DNA from: Symbiodinium microadriaticum
Lineage: Eukaryota > Sar > Dinophyceae > Suessiales > Symbiodiniaceae
Assembly: GCA_001939145.1 (NCBI GenBank)
Contig: LSRX01000542.1
Coordinates: forward strand, 401,801 to 465,800
DNA: 64,000 bases
Direction: 5' to 3'
Part shown: in pieces, positions 48,701 through 57,048 of the stretch
How positions within the stretch are numbered: the first letter of the stretch is position 1
How the letters are laid out: each line of letters opens with the position of its first letter
Program-made: the position numbers and the translations under genes
The notes under the pieces: model-generated
What the model was told of the DNA's origin: nothing
What the model saw: the letters and a program-made list of their open reading frames with translations, nothing else
Databases searched by the model: none

Positions 48701-49644
48701 TTCCCTTTCGAAAGACAATCGTCCTGGATCGCATTTACGACATTCCTGAGTAAAGCACACTTCTCTTCCTTGGCTCCTTGACTCGGAGGATCAATTGGAA
48801 TATGAAGATCGGGCCCAACGATTCCTGATCTCTTCTTGCTCGGTAAACCACAGGCGAGCCGCATCAGATCTTCGGTGAGGGGTTTGTTTGCGTATTCTTC
48901 GATCATCTGGTGGCAGTCATCCCTGGTATACAGCGTCTCGAACGCGTGCTGGACCTGCAGAGCTGCTGCAACACACGGCCCGCTTCTCAGGAAATCTTTG
49001 AGGGTGTCATCTTTCCGAAAATAGCCATCAAGATGCGCATCGGGGTAGGTTTCTTTGATGATGTGCTCGTTAATGAAGCGGGCCATGGGCTTCCAGACAA
49101 ACGAACGTCTCAGAATGGATGGAAAATTGGCTTCTGTGACCCCCATGAACCGCATCAGGCGATTGACCTCGCATCGCTTCCACCCAATAAGCTCAATCAT
49201 GCGGGTGCTCAAGCCATATGGCCTGCGGCCAGCGATCCCGTCCGCTGACATCGTTTTTTTGTATAGGTCTTCCCTCATGCGCCTCTGCGTCTCCGGTGCT
49301 TCCTGCGCAGTCAAAATGAAGGCTCCGGCCGCCTGCTCGACCTGCTTCCGCATCTCCGTCTCGTCGTACCAAATGTTCGGATCTATGAACTTATGGTTGG
49401 GAGAGTAAACAGCGTCGAGATGCGCGCTGTACAGGGACTGACCAACACCTGGGAGGACTCTGACATTCTGTGCCGCTATAGGTCGTAATGATGCAACGAG
49501 ACAAGAAAAGAGCTGTTCTTCCAAGACACCGCCAGGGCTCACTCCGATGAAGCAGCGCACGATGTTCTCGCCGCGTTTCGCCAAAGCAGTGGCCGCTTGG
49601 CAGCATTGGAAAACCTCAGATGGCAATGGCATCCTAGGCGACAC
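45751..49644 (-). CDS. Giant-element polyprotein: SF3-like ATPase, polymerase-like palm, protease-like segment, zinc finger, DDE core
   Basis: A 1,297-codon open frame. The real exon starts at 49614, after a GC-AG intron. Regions in order: SF3/D5-like ATPase at about 49550-49080 (FIGVSPGGV|GQS interrupted by an 81-base in-frame intron; MSADGIAGRRPYG; ILRRSFVWKP), with Gln where Walker A has Lys. A palm-like trio follows: HDLDIQNAVFTIL (near 48030), KAGKKMLHEILFGG (near 47870) and LSLHFDGLRI (near 47590), which fits the motif A/B/C order of family A DNA polymerases. A protease-like segment is next (GNCILLAI near 47390; RPHCLSC near 47170; Cys and His spaced as in papain-fold enzymes). A C2H2-like finger is at about 46750-46690 (CPLCPFRKF…HHINAYH). 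The DDE part has YLSIDGTMK (near 46165) and LCLDPIHLPIVYE (near 45850). Motif assignments except the frame itself are inference. Confidence 0.6.
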   Translation of the reverse strand: MSPRMPLPSEVFQCCQAATALAKRGENIVRCFIGVSPGGVLEEQLFSCLVASLRPIAAQNVRVLPGVGQSLYSAHLDAVYSPNHKFIDPNIWYDETEMRKQVEQAAGAFILTAQEAPETQRRMREDLYKKTMSADGIAGRRPYGLSTRMIELIGWKRCEVNRLMRFMGVTEANFPSILRRSFVWKPMARFINEHIIKETYPDAHLDGYFRKDDTLKDFLRSGPCVAAALQVQHAFETLYTRDDCHQMIEEYANKPLTEDLMRLACGLPSKKRSGIVGPDLHIPIDPPSQGAKEEKCALLRNVVNAIQDDCLSKGKSVLTGGMFKYLKLPQEHPTDMTREEMWTAMFAEGLLLRAEEADGKFKDAGVPTVQMGKKLFHVFPDFAAQEAGAVHSEMHDTQSLRTYITSCPDRESNVCTMLSYLEAGIKKLKKPGRQGKQPPETAEKIKELEQRREKLQAAEKLLVEFMESDVPEASQSADGTPHKRIRLSGKTRPPESRTCSYSRNFQDMIRTRAYVKGFGAQACSRKVQRLLCPGTHDLDIQNAVFTILHQLLLKMGAAESMPDFILEPLRTCAEAREDVCLRLLKTSVKAGKKMLHEILFGGAIPTSHANNAFLQQFQKTARYLRWVACSLVPEVFERTKSMAEKRNPQASTLFYVYAAAEDYVLQAWEGYVATVTHNHLSLHFDGLRIWGLEEGQDVENLCRDSEAAIEEKTGFQVKIVLKRHLYFRELCQNACDRREVEVDEKLLERGNCILLAITRLLPSKKGAVISELSQTSQQNNEAARVGSRSYADVTQSLRIHAAPCLGLAIDAPGLYLLHSEHQGRPHCLSCSVQDNGMAEIGDGKYLTQLKHEELQKFADEAIDGSSLVTFRLFDNKRKAAGAEVACQNASILLQLHAGADVVDKDWAEGLADHCEYAGPEYDSTDECEINVSDDDEEPVVTVGDVLLSKMRAEVMWARGAAGLKRCPLCPFRKFNRSARLLHHINAYHTEQRQYLCSGTKQLKVVCALFDNDQIALQKGSRYISRSAEILRETVCPPLASDSNGIDRHIRLVFAGAGPQFWNKAVVDESDRLRRVRNVYYTVEFADVVYRELLLCNAKCKAAIPRILQSIVSAGSHLASLMPRHVKDWWPIIEDIFSSPSVRALQSDIMNFFVETKEFQYLSIDGTMKCALPVLGQASWRASKATRDAAPFADESAMRKVLTVRGCSSAVLAMVPVPSEKAEVVCAALVNSLPAQGLSQTQCVSSDSASLKLYTSLRRIMPNLQCLCLDPIHLPIVYESLGFSIERCHSFHVTARIK
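49449..49529 (-). other. Probable 81-base in-frame intron
   Basis: Minus-strand GTGTCTTGG…CTCCCAG, length divisible by three and free of stops. Its removal turns SPGGV(27 residues)VGQSLY into SPGGVGQSLY, a compact P-loop-like motif. The acceptor is followed by G, as in the ABC transporter introns. Confidence 0.55.
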
Positions 49645-49714
49645 AACTAAAAGCTAGTTAAACAAGATTGTCGTGCTTGTTGTTTCTGACGCATCCTTTC
49701 CATAGACTGGCAGC
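49615..49714 (-). other. Probable 100-base GC-AG intron joining two long ORFs
   Basis: Minus-strand GCTGCC…ATCTGAG. Removing it joins ...FWLNND to VFQCCQAATALAKRG in frame. The upstream frame otherwise ends after 17 unpatterned codons and the downstream one otherwise begins with nine unpatterned codons, so the two ORFs are parts of one gene. Confidence 0.65.
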
Positions 49715-52700
49715 ATCGTTGTTGAGCCAGAATGTTTCCATGTAGAACTGATCCAGCCTCTCGCACGCTTGCTGTAGCACAGGGTCAGGAAGGCTTGCCC
49801 GCAGAGCATGTGGAATATGAAGGTAAATGTTATGGCTTGGACATCCTTCAACCGAAGTTACACGGCCGCCGTGGCCGCGGTCATAAAGCACGGCACAATC
49901 CAGATACGAAACTCCAGCTGCACGTGTCTGCGGGCTGTCGCACCACTCGACCACAAGGTTGAAGATCTTGTCGTCAATCAGTTTGCTTTGCAAAGTCCAG
50001 CCAGCCTTGGACAGAGCGTCGGCTGTCCGGGCACCTCTTCCACCATGATCCGCAGCTCCGACTTCCTCACCTGCCTGCTCCGCTGCAGACCTGCCTCGCT
50101 GCCCTCGCTTAGGGAAGCTGCCCTGAGCCGTGTCCTCACAGACGTTGAGCAAGTCAATAGCAGATCCGTTATGGTTCGCGAGAAGCGTCTCAATAGCGCT
50201 CAGGACCTCCCGGTCATTGCGCATTGGGTCATTGTCTAGCAGCCTGAACAGACCTTCCAACCGAAGGCAATATTTCTTGCAGCGAGCAAGTGTCCCTTCT
50301 GGTGGGATGCCTCGATGCAGTGCGAAGGCGCCGTGGTGGAAGAAATAGAGATTTCCGCCATGACATCGCATGTGTGTGTCACCCTCCACAATCCATAGTA
50401 GCATAACCAGCTCTCGCACGTGCACGTCAGTAAGTCGAAGCCGATAAACTGCAAGTGCCCCCACGCATATTCGCAGCAGATCCTCTCCCATATCAGGAAA
50501 TTTTTCTATGACCTCAGCACGAAGACGATGCACATGTTCAGGAATCGTCAACTGTGTCGGGGATTGCAAAGGCACAAGCGCTTGCAGTGATCTTTTCGCG
50601 ATGGTCCGCAATTCCTGGAAGGACTGCTTGAAGGCTGGCATACTAGTATCTGCACCTTCCTTCACACGACGTCGGCGCGCCTGGCCCAATAGTCCGTCAG
50701 CAACATCTTCATCTACCAGCGCAGGCCGTGATAATTCTATGGCAAGGCTTTGCTGCTCCTCACCCGGTCCTTGGGCTGCTTCGTCATGAAGCCCTGCCGG
50801 AGCTGCAACAGGAACTTCGGGCCGCTGGTCCATCGCCTCCGTGTCTTCGTCCAAAGCGTCCCCGACAGCGGGCAGACCGAAGGAGTCTTGGCTTGAGCCT
50901 CCACGAACATCTCTAGCAGTAGCACCGTCGTCCGGCTGCTCATCGCAATTGCAATACTCCGGGCGAGGAAATCGAGACCCCGTCATCATTGCCTGGATAA
51001 CTTTTTCTGCATTGATACCACGTGCATAGTAGGTGTGCACGTCACTGAAGAACTGCGCGCAGGAATCTCGGGAGTTTGGATTGGAGCCTCGGAGGAGATC
51101 AGAATCCACTGGGGCGTCTGCCACGACAACCAGTTTGCACGACAAGCTATGCTCATGCTCCTCGTTCGGAAGCGGAACTCGAACTCTGCAAGCCCTGTGA
51201 CGCGTCGGGCAGCACAGCGGGGACATGCCTCTGAACATGGTCCTCTGCTCTGCTTTCACAGAGCCTCCGACATAGTCTGCAAGCAATGCTGGACATCGAG
51301 GACACTGCCTCCATGGCATCTCGCCGACATGACGAGCGCATGACCATGTGGAACACCTGGGACAGATGCACCACTGCGGAAACAGAAGACTCTTTTCTCC
51401 ATGACACACAGCGCAGCGAATCTGGGCATTCAGCATGACAGGACTCGGTTGTGGAGTGACGCTCATCAGCTTCTGCTGCATCTCGCCGGCTTGATGGCCT
51501 CTTGTAAAGCTCCAGATAAATAGACGAGATAGAGATGGAGCTGCAGCCGGGCCGGGCCCTGAAGATCTTGCATTGAGTCTATGCCCATTCATGATCAACT
51601 CGAAACGATCCTGTTGCCAAGACAGCAGCACGCGGTTCGGCTGCTCTGCCAAAAGAACATGCGGATTCCTCAACTGTTGAGGCACCGGGGCACTCCCGCC
51701 CAGCGAGATTGACCAAATCATGCCAGCGCCAAACACATTGTCGACTCTGACGTAAGACGTCCTGGTGGAAGACCAATCTTTGACGCCTATGTACAGGCCG
51801 GTCACGGTGGAGGGAACGACTAGGTCGAAGTGCGCACAGCCCAGGAGGGGCTGCCTCGACACGAGGCCATAAAAGCCTTGCGTTCCCATCACCATGGGCG
51901 GAGTAGCTTCAGCACCCCACATTAGTCTGAGATTGTCTGGGAACCAAAGGAGCATGCTGAGCTGCACCAGGGTTACATTGATGCTGCGGGATCCGTCCCA
52001 TAAATCGGCCATTCTGCGCAAGAGTGCCGCATCGAGGAACTCGGTGTTGTCCAGAAATATATTCTTGTTCCTCCACAGACTCCGATCTCGTACTCCAGCA
52101 AGCAAGGTGCGAGAAACTGCGGCCAAGGTTCCCAAATACTTGTAGGAAAAGAAATGCCCAGGTAAGGCTTTCAGAATCTCTTCAGGCATGGAGCAAACTC
52201 TGCCAGGGGCATGCGAAATTGCGATTGCGCCTACGCCACCAACGTAATCGGATAACTGAAGCACGCAGCGAGGACAGCGTCGCTCGGCGGTACGAGGCGA
52301 TATATGGTGGGCGCAGATCCACGAGTAGCAAAGAGGGCACACTCGCCACCTTGGAAGTTGCAACGGAGTTTCTCGCTCGCAAATGGGGCACTTAATGTAC
52401 GCAGTCCTCAAGATAGGCGATGGAAGCGCGACAAGCGCAGAATTGGCTGCATTTGCAGACAGCACCCACACAAAAATCCTAGACAAGGCCCCTGGGGCAT
52501 CTTCGACGTCATCCTGTAATCTTGCCAGCACACCGTGCTGCCCATTGATCTCAACTGCAAAATACCTGTGGCTCCATCGAAGAACGAAGTCATTGGAACC
52601 GCCATCGCGGCGGAGAGGAGACAATGTGGAACCACGCCGTACTTGGGCGGGACCTTCGTCGGAGATGCCGACACTGAGCGAAAGGCCACTAGAGCTGAAG

Positions 52701-53239
52701 ACATTGTGTAACTTGCAGTAAATCCGTCTGCTGGAATCCAGGTCTTTAACGCCGAGGTACAAACATGTAATAGTTGACGGCAGCATGAGCTGGAAGCGTG
52801 CGGCGCCCAGGAGAGGGTGCTCAGAAACATACCCAACCACGTTGTCCGACATCAGAATTGCTTGCGGTCGCCAAAAGAGCCTGCTTGTATTTGGATAATC
52901 TTGCAGGCTGGAGAGCTGGACAAGGTCGAACGACAATGTCCTCGCCTCCGTCCACAACTGCGCTGCCTTCCTTAGAGCAGCCTTGCTGCGGAATTCCGAG
53001 ACAATTAAGTGCAAGTCCACACCTCGCCAGTTGCCTGTGTCCTGTGCCGCAGCAAGCATCGCTCTGGAGCACGTGGCCAGGCTTTGCAGGTAATCAAGCG
53101 AAAAGAAGAAGGAGGGCAGGCGTGCTAGAATCTCTGGCGGCACGCTCCCGCCTGAATAGTCCGGGGTCTGGAGGGACGAGCGGACGGTCGGACGGCCCCC
53201 AGAATCTGGTGTTCCCATCTGAATCAGAACCGGCATCAC
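49658..53239 (-). CDS. Giant-element protein: two F-box/beta-rich/zinc modules fused to pre-helicase region
   Basis: A 1,193-codon frame, really the middle of a longer gene; exon end at 49715. Module 2: F-box-like VPPEILARLPSFFFSLDYLQ (about residue 32), a beta-rich region (about 100-270; YLGVKDLDSSRR), and a cross-brace zinc site (about 280-326; CPICERE…CPLCYSWICAHH…CPRC, eight ligands) ending DYVGG. Module 3 repeats the order: MPEEILKALPGHFFSYKYLG (about 350), YIGVKDWSSTR, CAVCHGE…CPRCSTWSCARH…CPRC, DYVGG (to about 665). Then come an acidic linker (about 770-860) and a domain typical of what precedes the ATPase (LLRICVGALAVYRLRLTDVH, NLYFFHHGAFALHRGIPPEG, LEGLFRLL, LDQFYMETFW). F-box and RING-like modules usually recruit or act as ubiquitin ligases; the beta-rich part could be SPRY-like substrate binding. 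That function is inference. Confidence 0.6.
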   Translation of the reverse strand: MMPVLIQMGTPDSGGRPTVRSSLQTPDYSGGSVPPEILARLPSFFFSLDYLQSLATCSRAMLAAAQDTGNWRGVDLHLIVSEFRSKAALRKAAQLWTEARTLSFDLVQLSSLQDYPNTSRLFWRPQAILMSDNVVGYVSEHPLLGAARFQLMLPSTITCLYLGVKDLDSSRRIYCKLHNVFSSSGLSLSVGISDEGPAQVRRGSTLSPLRRDGGSNDFVLRWSHRYFAVEINGQHGVLARLQDDVEDAPGALSRIFVWVLSANAANSALVALPSPILRTAYIKCPICERETPLQLPRWRVCPLCYSWICAHHISPRTAERRCPRCVLQLSDYVGGVGAIAISHAPGRVCSMPEEILKALPGHFFSYKYLGTLAAVSRTLLAGVRDRSLWRNKNIFLDNTEFLDAALLRRMADLWDGSRSINVTLVQLSMLLWFPDNLRLMWGAEATPPMVMGTQGFYGLVSRQPLLGCAHFDLVVPSTVTGLYIGVKDWSSTRTSYVRVDNVFGAGMIWSISLGGSAPVPQQLRNPHVLLAEQPNRVLLSWQQDRFELIMNGHRLNARSSGPGPAAAPSLSRLFIWSFTRGHQAGEMQQKLMSVTPQPSPVMLNAQIRCAVCHGEKSLLFPQWCICPRCSTWSCARHVGEMPWRQCPRCPALLADYVGGSVKAEQRTMFRGMSPLCCPTRHRACRVRVPLPNEEHEHSLSCKLVVVADAPVDSDLLRGSNPNSRDSCAQFFSDVHTYYARGINAEKVIQAMMTGSRFPRPEYCNCDEQPDDGATARDVRGGSSQDSFGLPAVGDALDEDTEAMDQRPEVPVAAPAGLHDEAAQGPGEEQQSLAIELSRPALVDEDVADGLLGQARRRRVKEGADTSMPAFKQSFQELRTIAKRSLQALVPLQSPTQLTIPEHVHRLRAEVIEKFPDMGEDLLRICVGALAVYRLRLTDVHVRELVMLLWIVEGDTHMRCHGGNLYFFHHGAFALHRGIPPEGTLARCKKYCLRLEGLFRLLDNDPMRNDREVLSAIETLLANHNGSAIDLLNVCEDTAQGSFPKRGQRGRSAAEQAGEEVGAADHGGRGARTADALSKAGWTLQSKLIDDKIFNLVVEWCDSPQTRAAGVSYLDCAVLYDRGHGGRVTSVEGCPSHNIYLHIPHALRASLPDPVLQQACERLDQFYMETFWLNNDAASLWKGCVRNNKHDNLV

Positions 53240-53654
53240 CGAGACGCGACACAGTATCGTCGGCCCTGCGTGAGGTATTCACTGCAAGGACACCCTCACA
53301 CTTGAAATCTTCCACATCTCCTGGTAAGTTTTCTTCGCCCCCGCCCATGTGTAAACTTGCTTGACGATTAGTGGATGGACGCTGACGCCTGGTGATGTTG
53401 GCAAACGAGGCCGAACGTAATGCTGTCCCATGCAGTGAGTCAGAGCCGCCAACAAAGTCTTTGTAATTCACACGTCCACAAACATCACAGTTACGCAGCG
53501 GCATGCTTCCCGTGTGAGACGCGCAGAACCAGTGGCGACAGGCGGGACAGACCGCCCACATATGTGCCTGCATGGACTGCTTCTTGCTGCATAGAGAGCA
53601 CCTGGCAGAGCACGGCAAGAACTCATCTAAACGATCTATGCTGCAATGAGTCAT
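53094..53654 (-). CDS. Giant-element zinc site of module 1
   Basis: Contains CSLCSKKQSM…CPACRHWFCASH…CDVC and DFVGG, the third copy of the cross-brace zinc site, followed by a linker. It lies between the module 1 frame (54647-53826) and the 53239-49658 frame. Junctions on both sides are needed: an intron starting near 53835 (GTTTGA) and ending near 53641, and another within 53400-53160 where the frame changes before module 2. Confidence 0.5.
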   Translation of the reverse strand: MTHCSIDRLDEFLPCSARCSLCSKKQSMQAHMWAVCPACRHWFCASHTGSMPLRNCDVCGRVNYKDFVGGSDSLHGTALRSASFANITRRQRPSTNRQASLHMGGGEENLPGDVEDFKCEGVLAVNTSRRADDTVSRLGDAGSDSDGNTRFWGPSDRPLVPPDPGLFRRERAARDSSTPALLLLFA

Positions 53655-53825
53655 AGTATAAGCTTACTTGACAACAGTCAACAGGTGGAAACATGCTTTG
53701 CAAGGATTCAAGGCTGAATATATAGTTAAAGCTACGTCTGGCCTGATGAAGGTATCTCTTTGTCGCACAGGCGTCAACAATGGACGCAGGACCGGCTGCG
53801 AGCTCGAGCCTTCTCTCAAGGTAAC

Positions 53826-54647
53826 TCAAACAAACAGTGTAGAGAATGCTGGGGGAGCATCAGGTTCTTCGTGAGTCAGGTGTCCTCCAAGTCTTTGCCC
53901 ATTGAGCATCAAATCGATGGACCGACTGTTCCACTTCAGGCCAACCTCATTCGCACAACTTGCTTCGGCGATAGCGTCAATTACGTGCTTCGCTGCCCCT
54001 TCGACGGGCCAAGCCCCGGTGATTCCGAAAGAGAATCTACAGCGGTTAGTGTATGGATTCTCCAGAAGCGCATAAGAGCGTCGATTGCTGCCGTGCGCTT
54101 TGACACCAATAAACACACTTCTGGTGTTCTGCGGCAAACTTAAAGAGAAACGGGCAGCTCCGAAAAGTGGATGGCCAGACACCCAGCCTGTGACGTCTCT
54201 TCCTGGCAGACACAGAGGAAGACACTGCCAAGACACCAGCGTTTGAGCTGGTATCTGGGAAAGAAGTGCAAGATGGGGAATGTCAAAAGTAATGGTCAAA
54301 GCTTGTCTGAAAAGATTCGCTGCATCCTGTACCGCTCTGCGATTGCCAGCCAGCTCAGGTACATCGCAGAAAATGTGCTTTCCCATCCAATACCTCTCCT
54401 TGCTCATTGCTTCCTTGGTCTCCCGACAACAGGCAGCGAGCGCACGAACGAAGTTGAAGTCTGAGCAGTAGAATGTGAGTCGGTGTAGAAAGTTCGCAGG
54501 AACCTGGACAGGAACTCTCCATGAGTCGTTATGGCGTGCCCACCTTCGCTTGCTTGCACCCCCCCCACTTGTCGCCATAGACATCCGCAAAGTTTGTACA
54601 GGAATCTGGCCCATCTGGCACGCTGTCCTCATGTGTTCTAGCGCCAC
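53826..54647 (-). CDS. Giant-element module 1 (F-box-like + beta-rich)
   Basis: Encodes PANFLHRLTFYCSDFNFVRA (F-box-like) and the beta-rich part with VFIGVKAHGSNRRSYA and NEVGLKWNSRSIDLMLNGQR, aligning with modules 2 and 3 at FIGVK and at LNGxRL. It ends ...PAFSTLFV-TGA exactly where modules 2 and 3 continue LSRIFVW/LSRLFIW, which supports an intron starting there. The first ~45 codons overlap the previous frame and may be intronic. Confidence 0.5.
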   Translation of the reverse strand: MALEHMRTACQMGQIPVQTLRMSMATSGGGASKRRWARHNDSWRVPVQVPANFLHRLTFYCSDFNFVRALAACCRETKEAMSKERYWMGKHIFCDVPELAGNRRAVQDAANLFRQALTITFDIPHLALLSQIPAQTLVSWQCLPLCLPGRDVTGWVSGHPLFGAARFSLSLPQNTRSVFIGVKAHGSNRRSYALLENPYTNRCRFSFGITGAWPVEGAAKHVIDAIAEASCANEVGLKWNSRSIDLMLNGQRLGGHLTHEEPDAPPAFSTLFV

Positions 54648-55577
54648 AAGCCAAAATCTTCAAGCTAACGCGGATCTCAAACAAATGTCGCTCCCACATT
54701 CTTTTGGAGATACGAGGGTCAACCGGAGACAACAGAAGCCGCGAGTCCACTGCTTCCGCGTAGACGATCATTTGCATCATGATCCTTGTCCAGGCGTCGA
54801 CACGCTTTGCAGCGCGATCCACGTCTGATAGAGAATGCACATGTACGCCGCCATTGGCTGCCACACGTTGCCCAGCAGTTGCAATACTTTCCGGAACATT
54901 GCCGGTGACAAACGAAGCCTCGTACTCAAAGCATTCAATCCAAAACTGCCAATCGCGACCAGAAATTCCAGTCTCCATAGGGTTGGGTATTCTCAACCAC
55001 AAACCGGGACTTGTCACCAGCTCCTTGATATTCCGTCGGGCGACCTGCTGCACGTTCTGAATTCGTGTTAAAAGTCGGGGTTCACTAAACGTTCCTATCC
55101 CAAAGCACTGCGGCACACTTTTCCTTGTACCGCACTGTTGTGTCTGGGTCCTTGAGCCTTCCGGCGAAAGCACGGCTCAAGCTGTTCCTTTACACTACAA
55201 CTGTGTGCGAACACNTAAGCATCAGGCTGCACCGCCTGCTTGCAACGAGGGCCTCTGCCCTTGCGCCGGTGGCATCTGGTAAGATGCTCCGGGCGACAGT
55301 AGAAGCCCAAGTAGACTGGGCCCTTTCCAAGGATGTGGATTTTGCAGGGGTTTTGTGGCGTGTAGGGCTCGTCCACAACGGTGCCCTTCTTGCTTCTGCC
55401 CCCAAAGTGAGCTTGAAAGCTCAATGGGTTGCGCTTCCCGCCAGGGAGGTGCGCCGAGCTTCCTACGGCCCCAAGCGGCTCCAAGGTCTCCCAGCACTCT
55501 TTGTTGGTCGGAGTTCGCAAAGGATATCCCGGCGTAGTCGATGGGATAGAGATGCCTAGGCAGACCAGAACCATCAT
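54529..55577 (-). CDS. Giant-element putative 5' exons, unrecognised
   Basis: Two overlapping minus-strand frames. 55577-55095 (with the single N at 55215) includes two degenerate repeats of a Cys/Arg-rich motif (EHLTRCHRRKGRGPRC / EQLEPCFRRKAQGPRH). 55173-54529 encodes a mixed helical protein (SGRDWQFWIECFEYEASFVT, RVDAWTRIMMQMIVYAEAVD). Both are protein-like and head into module 1, but no domain is recognised, the joins are unknown and no start codon can be fixed. Confidence 0.35.
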
Positions 55578-56667
55578 CGGTTATCAAGGGGAGCAGCTTT
55601 TGTTAACATGTTCTTTCGGGTCGGATGCAAGACCCATTCCAGAAACAGATCACACGCTAGCCTGCAAGTAATCACGACACCAGGAAACTCTTCTTGTGAA
55701 TTGTCGTCGATGACGCGTAACTCGATGGCAGCGAGCCTTGCGCAGGTGGTATAGGTTCAGACTATACTATGTTTACTTTTGATCGCCGACCGGATAGAAG
55801 CCACGCGGCAGACCGGAGAGGGTGTCGGTGTCGGAGTGGCTGGAACCGTAAGTTCTGCACCGACGACTTCTGCGAAGGTGCCTCAGCTAACATAAACGGT
55901 TTTGTTCGAACGATGTATCATCGTATTGAACATCCACAGAAGTTGCCAAGACTCGAGATGCCCTTTCGTGCTCGCTGACCACGGCATACACGCCTCCAGC
56001 AACATCTTTCCCAGTGATCACGCCCGAAGATCAACCCATTGGTTTGCCCATAACTGCATGGAAGCGAAACTGAGATCAGAGCGCTTCAAAATTGCCTTGC
56101 TCAAGGTAACCTCCATGGAGGGATTACCTTGGCGCTTGCAGTATCACAGAAGGGTATCCACATCAGCGATGTGTGTGCAGAAACATCATCACAGTTGTTG
56201 CCGCGCGGCAGCCGAGAGTAAGTGAGTAGGGATGCGGAGTGCTGATTGCTGTTTGGCTGAGAGCCACACGCTGACCAAGCACGAACAATATGGACGACTG
56301 TCAAATAATACTCTGTGTCACTGTGTAGCAACTCGTCTGCACCAGAAACACAGGGTCTGCTGAAATGATAGCCTTTGTTCTCACATCTATCACGTCGTCA
56401 AACACAGAAATATCTCTGATCGAGATCGATGCCAGCCTTGCTCGCAAAGCCCTAAGTACGGTAGCTCAGCACGTCGGTGTACCTGGGCTAGCATGAGAAA
56501 TGATGTGGTCCACTGCAAAGCGCTGCAAAGGTGCTTTTAGCCATTGCGCTCGTCTGGCCTCGCTCCTGTTGCCCAACCGATTCTCCAATGAGTGGCAATG
56601 TGAGCACGCAAGCCTTACGATCCAGTCAGAGGTTGTGACAGGCTGCACGGTTGTCCCACTTCCCTAA
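55578..56667. other. Gene-free interval
   Basis: I see no gene, repeat or telomere-like block in this stretch. Confidence 0.4.
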
Positions 56668-56858
56668 GATGCAACCTGGGCATGTAGACTCTCGCAAAGG
56701 TACAGTCCTACAAGCAACGCAGCAGCGCTGAGATGCAACCTGGGCGTGTAGACTCTCGCAAAGGTACAGGCCTACAAGCAACGCAGCAGCGCTGAGATGC
56801 AACCTGGGCATGTAGACTCTCGCAAAGGTACAGGCCTGCAAGCAACGCAGTAGCATTT
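56668..56858 (+). repeat. Three tandem 64-bp repeats
   Basis: Copies start at 56668, 56732 and 56796 (GATGCAACCTGGGCATGTAG…). A fourth, lone copy lies at 57919-57977. Confidence 0.9.
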
Positions 56859-56860
56859 TG

Positions 56861-57048
56861 AAGCTGAAGACAGGTTCCGAACGCTCCGACACAATACAAG
56901 TAGCCGACTTTTTGCTGCTATCCCAAGGCGCATGCAGTAAGCATGGTAATCAAAGTTACATCCTAACACTGAAGCTATACAAGTGCTGCTACCAACGCAG
57001 CTAACACGGAGCCTTAAAGCAACCGACAATCGACAGGGTTGTTTCACA
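56861..57048 (+). repeat. 188-bp direct repeat, copy 1
   Basis: Starts AAGCTGAAGACAGGTTCCGA and ends GTTGTTTCACA; repeated with small indels at 57734-57910. Copy 1 follows the 64-bp array, while copy 2 precedes the lone 64-bp unit. Confidence 0.9.

Larger units (their letters stand above)
44687..55577 (-). mobile_element. Giant DDE-transposase element with helicase-, polymerase- and protease-like regions
   Basis: A succession of long minus-strand frames that continue one another across introns or frame changes: 55577-55095, 55173-54529, 54647-53826, 53654-53094, 53239-49658, 49644-45751, 45716-44964, 45208-44687. Together they encode F-box/beta-rich/zinc modules (three copies), an SF3-like ATPase, a family-A-polymerase-like palm, a cysteine-protease-like segment, a C2H2 finger and a DDE transposase. 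The outer ends and any inverted repeats were not found. From general memory of dinoflagellate proteomes, proteins of this style recur, which fits a multi-copy element, but I cannot verify that here. Confidence 0.6.
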
